From: Solobacterium sp.
GTDB lineage: Bacteria; Bacillota_I; Bacilli_A; Erysipelotrichales; Erysipelotrichaceae
NCBI GenBank assembly: GCA_016284975.1
Contig: JAEEPV010000335.1
Location: 1 to 5,191, forward strand
Length of the DNA: 5,191 bases
Direction of reading: 5' to 3'
Each line of letters starts with the position of its first letter. The stretch's first letter is position 1. Below the pieces are notes generated by a model. It saw nothing but the letters and a program-made list of their open reading frames with translations. It did not search any database and was not told where the DNA came from. Shown here piece after piece: positions 1 through 5,191 of the stretch. A program made the translations under genes and the position numbers.

Positions 1-1454
1 GTATCTGCTGTTTCTTCCGGTTCCGCATCATTCTCGCCATAAACACCCATGGTGTTGTCACCGGCTCCAATGACCTTTCCGTTGGAATTTACAGCGATCA
101 GCGTGTTGTTTCTTGCGGCAATGTACTGAATACCGCTCCATTCGCTGACTGCCTTTACCATCTCATCATCCGTACTTGCAAGCGTGACTCTTCCGCCGGA
201 CAGACCAGCCGCAAAGCTTCCGCCGGTTACCGCCGTATCCATTCCGGTCCACGAAGCTGTATTGCTCGTAGAGGAAGAACCCGTCGCATAGCAGGTAACA
301 CTTCCGTCAATACTGGTTACCGCAATCTGGTTGTTTCCGATATCCACGGTTTTTACATTTGTAAGATTCCGTATTTTCTCAATGGAACTGAAGTTTCCGG
401 ATGCCATCAGCTCTCCGGTATCGGTAAGACCGATTGTGATCTCATTGCCGGCATAAACGGCCTTGATATCTTTCCAGTCACTGACCGAACATGCGCCGGT
501 ACTGCCGTTGCAGAGAACCGTGCCGTCGTTCTTTAGACCGACACTGTGATTGTCACCGGCAGCGATCATAACAATGTCTTTCCAGTCATCCACTTTGCAG
601 GCATTACCGGCTCCGGAACATACAACCGTACCGTCTTTCTTCAGACCCATCGCCCATACCGGACCTGCGGACACCTGTACCAGATCTTCGGAATCGATTG
701 TCGGAATATTCTGACCTGCAGTCACGAGATTTCCTTCGGAAGACAGATACATCGAAAACGTATTGCCCAGTGTCAGACGATTTACCGTTCCGGTTTCTAC
801 ATCCGTACCGGAACGTCTTCTGGAAAGTGCAGAGATTACGGAGATCAGCACAACAAGCGCCGCCAGCGAACATCCGATAATGGTCCATGTTCTGCGGTCC
901 AGCTGTTTCAGCGTCTCGATGATCGGATTCCCTTCCGGCTCTTTCTTCGGTGCAGGCTTTTTCTTCACCGGCCGGGGTTCCTCTTCATAGATTGGTTCCT
1001 GTGTACCGGTATCCACGATACGGTTTACGGTCGTTTCTTGGAACTGCTGGGTATCCATAACCCTTGTCTTCTGCAGATCCTCAAACGGAACCTCCGTTGT
1101 TTCCTCATACTGCGGCTGGCCGGAAACGATCAGATTGTCCGTCACGTCTTCCGTCAGCTGTTCATTTTCCGGAAGCGCACCGGCAGTAATACCACCAAAG
1201 GCAATCTGAATACTGTCATCATCTTCATCAAGCCGCGGCAGTGTCACGGTGCGGGTATTGTCCGCAAGATCTTCTACCGGTGTTTTGAACATTCTTGAAA
1301 TAGCACACAGCTGTTCGATCCGGCAGATCGTATTGCCGTTTTCCCAGTTCATGTACTCTGTAACCGGAACTTTTAATTTTTCTGCGATATCCCCTTGTGA
1401 ATATCCAAAGTGCTTTCTTAACGCACTTAATTTCTCTGGAAGTCGATTCGTCAT
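1..1454 (-). CDS. XRE-family HTH, single-pass membrane protein with RCC1-like repeat ectodomain (3' partial)
   Basis: The reading frame is open from ATG at 1454-1452 to the window edge, giving 484 residues with no stop; the C-terminus is missing. Residues 7-64 are an XRE/Cro-type helix-turn-helix (LRKHFGYSQGDIAEKL, then MNWENG). Residues 68-188 form a low-complexity linker, first acidic (DEDDD) and later Pro/Lys-rich (KKKPAPKKEP). Residues 190-210 are a single hydrophobic helix bounded by RR and SRRRS. Residues 221 to about 480 are seven RCC1-like repeats of 36-38 residues. The likely topology is DNA-binding domain inside, repeats outside, the same order as RodZ, but the ectodomain is not RodZ-like. 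The start is supported by GGAG at 1466-1469, 11 nt upstream, and by the HTH beginning at residue 7. It follows the upstream operon after a terminator and probably has its own promoter. Family knowledge suggests a membrane-anchored regulator or cell-envelope scaffold. Target and ligand are unknown, and DNA binding is inferred from the fold alone. Confidence 0.88.
   Translation of the reverse strand, partial: MTNRLPEKLSALRKHFGYSQGDIAEKLKVPVTEYMNWENGNTICRIEQLCAISRMFKTPVEDLADNTRTVTLPRLDEDDDSIQIAFGGITAGALPENEQLTEDVTDNLIVSGQPQYEETTEVPFEDLQKTRVMDTQQFQETTVNRIVDTGTQEPIYEEEPRPVKKKPAPKKEPEGNPIIETLKQLDRRTWTIIGCSLAALVVLISVISALSRRRSGTDVETGTVNRLTLGNTFSMYLSSEGNLVTAGQNIPTIDSEDLVQVSAGPVWAMGLKKDGTVVCSGAGNACKVDDWKDIVMIAAGDNHSVGLKNDGTVLCNGSTGACSVSDWKDIKAVYAGNEITIGLTDTGELMASGNFSSIEKIRNLTNVKTVDIGNNQIAVTSIDGSVTCYATGSSSTSNTASWTGMDTAVTGGSFAAGLSGGRVTLASTDDEMVKAVSEWSGIQYIAARNNTLIAVNSNGKVIGAGDNTMGVYGENDAEPEETAD
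15..794 (-). repeat. Seven RCC1-like protein repeats (putative seven-bladed beta-propeller)
   Basis: Within the HTH-membrane protein, residues 221-258, 259-294, 295-330, 331-367, 368-405, 406-442 and 443 to about 480 align as repeats. Each follows the pattern: small residue-AG-x(3-4)-hydrophobic-GL-x-x-(D/N)G-x-(V/L), then a variable loop, often ending in W-(K/S)-(D/G)-I. Repeats 2 and 3 are the most alike (GLKKDGTVVC versus GLKNDGTVLC, both ending in DWKDI) and the outer ones have diverged. Seven copies match the blade number of RCC1 propellers, although the repeats are shorter than the roughly 50-60 residues of eukaryotic RCC1 and resemble compact bacterial versions. The acidic stretch after repeat 7 suggests that the propeller ends there. 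The fold is inferred from the repeat pattern. Confidence 0.72.
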
Positions 1455-1478
1455 AATGAAAACATCTCCATCGCTTTT

Positions 1479-1506
1479 ATTTTACTATGACTGATAATTA
1501 TCGCAA
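1479..1506 (-). promoter_or_regulatory. Putative sigma-A-type promoter for the HTH-RCC1 gene
   Basis: On the minus strand, TTGCGA (1501-1506; 4 of 6 consensus positions) lies 16 bp before TAAAAT (1479-1484; 5 of 6). Transcription would start near 1472, leaving a leader of about 18 nt that contains the GGAG ribosome-binding site at 1466-1469. The position just upstream of the gene and downstream of the preceding terminator fits an independent transcription unit. The surrounding sequence is AT-rich, so chance matches are possible. Confidence 0.4.
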
Positions 1507-1519
1507 ATAGTTCTAATGT

Positions 1520-1550
1520 TATAACTGCAGGTATTTCTTTATTAGTTATA
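1520..1550. repeat. Inverted repeat upstream of the HTH-RCC1 gene
   Basis: TATAACT at 1520-1526 and AGTTATA at 1544-1550 are perfect 7-base inverted arms separated by 17 bp, with centres about 24 bp apart. It lies just upstream of the predicted -35 box of the HTH gene. Such a spacing could fit a dimeric regulator contacting two turns of DNA, possibly the encoded XRE protein itself. The arms are AT-rich and short, so this may be coincidental. Confidence 0.2.
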
Positions 1551-1577
1551 TGGCCAATACCCCTGAATGGATACGTA

Positions 1578-1599
1578 AAAACGGCATTTCTGCCGTTTT
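1578..1599 (-). terminator. Rho-independent terminator of the nadK / PTS-like cluster
   Basis: On the minus strand a perfect 9-bp stem, AAAACGGCA paired with TGCCGTTTT, encloses a GAAA tetraloop. The T-run at the end of the stem extends one base into the tail. The stem begins 6 nt after the TAG stop of the PTS-like gene, the usual spacing for an intrinsic terminator. The tail beyond the stem is short (T then ACG), so termination strength is uncertain. The hairpin is nearly symmetric, but no converging gene is present to use it in the other direction. Confidence 0.75.
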
Positions 1600-1605
1600 C
1601 AATTC

Positions 1606-3156
1606 CTATATACTGCGAATGGTCTTGCGCATGTAGTTGTTGATACCGATTCGGATCATGGTGCTTCTTGCGCCGTACCCGATCGCATAGCCTGCTTTCG
1701 TTTCCGCTACCCGGATCGCTCCGAGTTCCAGCAGCTGGTCAACATTCAGCTTTGAGGAGTCATACAGGCTGATGATCAGGCGTTCGGTACCCGCATTGAT
1801 CATCTTGATGTTTTCAACACCGCCGACTGCCTGAATGGTTCCCTCGATCACTTCATCCTTGTATCCGGTATGGAACAGATCCAGTGCCAGAGACTTGAAA
1901 TAGAATCTAGTCATCAGGAAGTAGATCACAAAGGAGATTACACCGACAACCGCGATCTTGATCAGCGTTCCATGGATCGCCGAGTTCTGGAAATACGTCA
2001 GATATTCAAACAGGGTTCCGGGCAATGCCGTAAGTGTCGCAGTTCCATGATAATTAAAGCCGAGATAGATATGCATCGCATGGAATACCCCAAACAGGAT
2101 GCCCATATATACAACATGCATAACAAACAGCAGCGGACAGAGCAGCACCAGGCTCAGTTCCAGCGGCAGCAGCGTTCCGGTAAGGATCGACATGATAGTC
2201 ACCACCACGTAGAACATCAGCAGACGCCTTCGCTCGAGACGGTCGGTCTGCAGGGAATAGAATGCCCATAACATACCGGGTACCGAGAAGATATTGATCA
2301 CATAGTATGGCGTAATGAAGCGTCCGGCCATACCGGTTATCGAAGAAGCCTCTGTCTGGGCAGTCCAGATATTGACGTCACCGGCAATATTCGTACCGGC
2401 CATGGAGATCCAGGTACCGCCGCTGGAACCATACCAGAACGGTGAGCGAATCAGTGTACCAAGGTTCAGCACGCCAAGGAACCGTTCCAGCATTCCATAC
2501 AGGGTAAGGTTTACCGGGTTGGTTGTATCTTTAGCGATATATTCCAGAGAGGTTGTAATCAGGTTTACCGCATACGGCCAGATATAGGTCACCAGAAGTC
2601 CGGCAATTCCTGAGAAGATCACGGTACGGATCACACACCAGGTATCCCGGGAAATAAAGCTGAAGAAGCTGTATTCGCTTCGATTGCGGGACCGGGTATG
2701 ACTGGTCAGAGTGATTACGGAAACAACCGCTGTCGCAAGGACACCCGTCTGCATCGGATAATGAACACCTCCGCGTACAGTTGCCGAGCCGGCAGTCGTC
2801 ATCGAAAGACCCAGTATCGAGGAATACGCAGATGCGGGCAGGTCCTGACGGCCGAAATACATGGATACGACCAGAAATGCGATATAACCGCTGATCGCAG
2901 AAATCATGGTGGTCGCACTGCCGGATTTACGGGCAGAAAGACGGATCAGGAACAGTAACGGAAAGTTCGCAATCATAAACGTTCCGATTCTTATCATGCA
3001 TTCTGCCGCAAGCAGTACAAATTCATTATTAACGTCAATGATTGCCGAATAGGCATCATTGGACAGAATATTTCCAAATCCCAGCAAAAACACCGCAAAG
3101 TAAAGAACGGTGATTGGGAACCATAACATTTCATACAGAGAACGCCAAGTTCGCAT
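1606..3156 (-). CDS. PTS glucose/maltose-type EIIC-EIIB protein lacking phosphotransfer residues
   Basis: This is a complete 516-residue polytopic membrane protein. Residues 8-425 match the glucose/maltose/GlcNAc-class EIIC permease fold. The N-terminal segment (FPITVLYFAVFLLGFGN), the SPFWYG motif at 238-243, GRF at 278-280 before the next helix, and PLLFVMH at 341-347 all sit in family order, with roughly ten hydrophobic segments. Residues 436-516 match an EIIB domain (AVGGVENIK, then LLELGAIRV and GYGARS). Expected functional residues are missing. The EIIB cysteine of the C-x-T-R-L motif is Gly456 (NAGTERL). The His-His before SPFW is Gly233-Thr234. The GITEPIEF-type motif is GTLLPLEL at 327-334, keeping only one glutamate. 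A good ribosome-binding site, GAGGT at 3161-3165, lies 4 nt before the ATG, and the nadK stop is 18 nt upstream, so the two are probably cotranscribed. A terminator follows. The family is clear. The role is not: sensor, facilitator or partner-dependent transporter are all possible, and no substrate can be named. Confidence 0.87.
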   Translation of the reverse strand: MRTWRSLYEMLWFPITVLYFAVFLLGFGNILSNDAYSAIIDVNNEFVLLAAECMIRIGTFMIANFPLLFLIRLSARKSGSATTMISAISGYIAFLVVSMYFGRQDLPASAYSSILGLSMTTAGSATVRGGVHYPMQTGVLATAVVSVITLTSHTRSRNRSEYSFFSFISRDTWCVIRTVIFSGIAGLLVTYIWPYAVNLITTSLEYIAKDTTNPVNLTLYGMLERFLGVLNLGTLIRSPFWYGSSGGTWISMAGTNIAGDVNIWTAQTEASSITGMAGRFITPYYVINIFSVPGMLWAFYSLQTDRLERRRLLMFYVVVTIMSILTGTLLPLELSLVLLCPLLFVMHVVYMGILFGVFHAMHIYLGFNYHGTATLTALPGTLFEYLTYFQNSAIHGTLIKIAVVGVISFVIYFLMTRFYFKSLALDLFHTGYKDEVIEGTIQAVGGVENIKMINAGTERLIISLYDSSKLNVDQLLELGAIRVAETKAGYAIGYGARSTMIRIGINNYMRKTIRSI

Positions 3157-3174
3157 AACTACCTCACATCTTAT

Positions 3175-3951
3175 TTAAAATAACGCCTGCAGACGATCAA
3201 AGTAATCTACTTTCCGTCCCTTCAGCATCCGTACACACTTATCCTTTGACACCCTTATCGTCAGCTTGCGGATCTTATCCATCGGGAACACTTCACTGTC
3301 TGCACCAAGCAGTGCTCCCGCGAAATTGTCAGACACAAAGGTAATCGAACACTGATCACTCAGAATCAGCGGGGATTTCAGCGAGTGATACTTGTTGTGA
3401 TGAATACCGGACATCTCCGTCATTTCAATCACCGGAAGACCCTCCGCAATCACCGCTCCTCCAAGAGACCGGTTATATGCGGTGGAACCCAGCTGTGTTG
3501 ATACACACATGCCGGTACCACGGTACTGTTCCAGCATCCGATTGTTTATATAGACATCCATTGCCTGTGTTCTGGCTGCGTTTTCAATACGGATCTCATT
3601 GACACCATAGAAGGCCTCACCGTTGTCTGTTTTCCCTTCCAGGATCGGATATGCATAATCGGTGCATTCTCCGCTCAGAAAGATCCGGATGAACTCATCA
3701 AAATCCGTATCCCGGTAATCCGTATAGAAACCGAACGTACCGGTATGAATGCCAAAAAACTTTACCTCATTGAGCCGGTCAATGAACTGATGTACCGCAT
3801 AAAGAAATGTGCCGTCCCCGCCAATCACGAATACCGTATCGCAGGACGCCTCATTTTCTTCATATCCATGTGCTTTCAGTACCTGTTCCGTCTGAAATTT
3901 CAATTCTTTTGAAAGATCATCCGGACGGGCCACGATCGTATAGGATGGCAT
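3175..3951 (-). CDS. nadK: NAD kinase
   Basis: This cytosolic enzyme phosphorylates NAD to NADP at the 2'-hydroxyl of the adenosine ribose. The 258 residues match the short Bacillota NADK1 form, which is about 260-270 long. The GGDGT nucleotide-binding motif is at 44-48, the GIHTGTFGFYTDY segment at 67-79, and the NE pair (Asn118-Glu119) follows. The conserved glycine-rich region STQLGSTAYNRSLGGAV spans 151-167, and TEMSGI (178-183) is also typical. The ATG at 3951 puts GGDGT at the usual distance from the N-terminus, and no in-frame alternative start exists between it and the upstream stop. There is no convincing Shine-Dalgarno; an extended -10 sequence sits directly before the gene. Two positions differ from the usual GDGLCxSTPTGSTAY: Thr146 in place of Asp and Gln153 in place of Pro. 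The gene lies 26 nt after the EAL gene and 18 nt before the PTS-like gene. It is very likely active, though the Asp change deserves attention. Confidence 0.95.
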   Translation of the reverse strand: MPSYTIVARPDDLSKELKFQTEQVLKAHGYEENEASCDTVFVIGGDGTFLYAVHQFIDRLNEVKFFGIHTGTFGFYTDYRDTDFDEFIRIFLSGECTDYAYPILEGKTDNGEAFYGVNEIRIENAARTQAMDVYINNRMLEQYRGTGMCVSTQLGSTAYNRSLGGAVIAEGLPVIEMTEMSGIHHNKYHSLKSPLILSDQCSITFVSDNFAGALLGADSEVFPMDKIRKLTIRVSKDKCVRMLKGRKVDYFDRLQALF

Positions 3952-3957
3952 GGCATT

Positions 3958-3966
3958 AGTATAGCA
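3958..3966 (-). promoter_or_regulatory. Extended -10 promoter for nadK, possibly giving a leaderless mRNA
   Basis: On the minus strand the 26-nt gap before nadK contains TGCTATACT: the TG of an extended -10 element (3965-3966), one spacer base, then TATACT (5 of 6 consensus positions, 3958-3963). Counting the normal -7 to +1 spacing puts the start site at 3951, the A of the nadK ATG. No good -35 hexamer is seen at the expected 3980-3987, which extended -10 promoters tolerate. The absence of a Shine-Dalgarno before nadK agrees with leaderless initiation. The gene may also be read through from the EAL gene. Confidence 0.45.
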
Positions 3967-3977
3967 CGCACGCCGGT

Positions 3978-5191
3978 TTATGAGGCAGCACCATTATGAG
4001 CCCGCAAAAACTCTAGATACGCTTCCTTCGGCATGGGCTTTGCATAATAGAATCCCTGAATATACTCGATTCCAAGCGACGTTACAAAATCCGCCTGTTC
4101 TTTCGTTTCCACTCCCTCGGAAACGATCTTCCGGTCGATATTGTGAACCGCTTCCGCAAGCCGGGTAAAGACGATCCGCCCTTCTTCCGTCTCAAATGCC
4201 TTCAGCAGCATCGATCGGTCAAACTTGACGACACCGACCGGCATATTGAGCACCCGCGCCAGATTGGAATATCCCGTACCAAAGTCATCCAGAGAAAGTT
4301 CGATTCCGATATCCTCATGGATCAGGGTCATATTATGCATCATCAGTTCGCTGACGGTGTCATCTGCCGTTTCCGTCACTTCAATGTTTAACAGCTTCGG
4401 GGATACCTGGTATTCTTCCAGGGTATTTTTCAGCATGGCCGGAAGCGTTTCCTGTATGCATTCTTCAACCGACAGGTTCGCTTCAATATAGCTGACTCCG
4501 AGTTCTTCCCGTTCTTTTCCCGCAAGGAAGGCACATACTTCCTGTATTACGAACCGTCCGATCCGGATGATCAGTCCGCTTCTCTCCGCCGCCGGAATAA
4601 ACCGGCCCGGCGGCACATAACTGCCATCCGCTGCCTTCATCCGGATCAGAGCTTCCGCACAGTCAAACTTACCGGTCTCCGTATTCATGATCGGCTGGTA
4701 CCAGACTTCCATGCGGTTTTCCTGAAGTGCTTTACTTAACGTATGCACTTCTTCCCGCATCTTCTTTTCCTTCTCAACATCGAGATCCCGAATCATCAGT
4801 TTTCCGCCCTTGTTCAAAGAACCGGCTTCTTTCAGCAGTGCCGCTGTGATTTCAAGATCCTCCATCGTCCTGATATCCTTCGGAAGATCACTCACACATG
4901 CATGAAGATTCAGATAGTACTGCCGCCTGTCATACCGCAGTGCACTCATCGCCTCGGTCCTGAGATTGATCATCAACTCCTGTGTAACCACTTCATTTAT
5001 TTCATCCTGCAGAATCGCAAATACTTCTTCACTGATCCGGAATACTGTAAGATCTGTGATTCCGCGAAGTGAGGCAGAGAATTCCCTTATGATCTTTCGA
5101 CCGGATTCCTCGTCGAGTCCCGCGAGAATGGAAGAGAGCCCGCCGGCATAAACCAGGATCAACCGGAACACTTTCCGGTTCTTCAGACGGA
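3978..5191 (-). CDS. Cyclic-di-GMP phosphodiesterase: degenerate GGDEF domain plus EAL domain (5' partial)
   Basis: The frame is open to the window edge, leaving 403 complete residues before TAA at 3978-3980; the N-terminus, probably with the start of the GGDEF domain and perhaps a sensor, lies outside. Visible residues 1 to about 135 follow the GGDEF fold (RLKNRKVF resembles its opening NRR motif). However, the signature is SEEVF at 53-57, so cyclase activity is not expected. From about 157 to 395 is an EAL domain that hydrolyses c-di-GMP to pGpG. Glu179 (EALIR), Asn238 (EANLS), Glu270 (IEVTET), Asp301-Asp302 (DDFGTGYS), Lys322 (KFDRS), Glu358 (SEGVET) and Gln378 (QGFYYAKP) are all present, so it should be active. 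The degenerate GGDEF domain may bind GTP or serve as a regulatory or dimerisation module, as known in other GGDEF-EAL proteins. GTG at 5171-5169 is an internal valine, not the start. nadK follows after 26 nt. Confidence 0.92.
   Translation of the reverse strand, partial: RLKNRKVFRLILVYAGGLSSILAGLDEESGRKIIREFSASLRGITDLTVFRISEEVFAILQDEINEVVTQELMINLRTEAMSALRYDRRQYYLNLHACVSDLPKDIRTMEDLEITAALLKEAGSLNKGGKLMIRDLDVEKEKKMREEVHTLSKALQENRMEVWYQPIMNTETGKFDCAEALIRMKAADGSYVPPGRFIPAAERSGLIIRIGRFVIQEVCAFLAGKEREELGVSYIEANLSVEECIQETLPAMLKNTLEEYQVSPKLLNIEVTETADDTVSELMMHNMTLIHEDIGIELSLDDFGTGYSNLARVLNMPVGVVKFDRSMLLKAFETEEGRIVFTRLAEAVHNIDRKIVSEGVETKEQADFVTSLGIEYIQGFYYAKPMPKEAYLEFLRAHNGAAS

Noticed and set aside
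15..794. A DNA tandem repeat or phase-variable array
   Set aside because: The repetition is visible at protein level only. Nucleotide copies differ too much between units to be a recent or slippage-prone repeat.
546..1298. A 250-codon open frame on the plus strand
   Set aside because: It lies fully antisense to the HTH-RCC1 coding sequence, its translation has no recognisable domain and is rich in His, Arg and Cys as expected of a shadow frame, and the opposite frame has clear HTH, membrane and repeat structure.
1606..1851. Reading the EIIB part as a damaged, frameshifted domain
   Set aside because: The frame is continuous and the residues on both sides of Gly456 follow the EIIB pattern, so the Cys loss is a substitution, not a frameshift.
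1870..2271. A 133-codon plus-strand open frame, very rich in Gln, His and Arg
   Set aside because: It is antisense to the membrane helices of the PTS-like gene. Its composition is the expected complement of Leu/Ile/Val codons and it matches no family.
5169..5171. GTG as the start of the EAL gene
   Set aside because: The frame stays open upstream to the window edge, and the residues before it (RLKNRK) fit the beginning of a GGDEF domain, so this GTG is an internal Val codon.
1..5191. Frequent TTCCGG/CCGGAA words across the window
   Set aside because: They occur in several frames within ordinary codons for Ser-Gly, Pro-Glu and similar pairs, without regular spacing, so they look like codon usage rather than a signal.

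Overview
The window is a compact bacterial segment with every gene on the minus strand. The strong Shine-Dalgarno sites, the short NAD kinase resembling the Bacillota NADK1 form, a PTS-family membrane protein and the moderate base composition suggest a Bacillota (Firmicutes) genome. An Erysipelotrichia-type organism is plausible, but that is inference from protein style only.

Read in the direction of transcription (right to left), the first gene (5191 down to 3978, 5' end outside the window) encodes a cyclic-di-GMP protein. It has a GGDEF domain that has lost its signature, followed by an EAL phosphodiesterase domain with its catalytic residues intact. NAD kinase (nadK, 3951-3175) follows after 26 nt. 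It has almost no leader and no clear Shine-Dalgarno, but an extended -10 element would place transcription start exactly on its ATG. After 18 nt comes a 516-residue glucose/maltose-type PTS EIIC-EIIB protein (3156-1606). It is full length and unbroken, but the residues that normally carry phosphate or hold sugar appear replaced. A hairpin terminator at 1578-1599 closes this cluster.

The intergenic region 1455-1605 holds that terminator, an inverted repeat and a plausible promoter for the last gene (1454 to 1, 3' end outside the window). That gene encodes a RodZ-like layout with an unusual outside: a cytoplasmic XRE helix-turn-helix, an acidic/proline-lysine linker, one transmembrane helix, then seven RCC1-like repeats that could form a complete beta-propeller.

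The genes cover signalling (c-di-GMP breakdown), cofactor supply (NADP) and apparent membrane sensing or transport. The point most worth following is the PTS-like protein: an intact permease fold without visible phosphotransfer residues, which may be a sensor or a facilitator rather than a classical sugar PTS. The HTH-TM-RCC1 protein is the second. No mobile elements, RNA genes or CRISPR arrays were seen, and no gene-free stretch exceeds about 150 bases.
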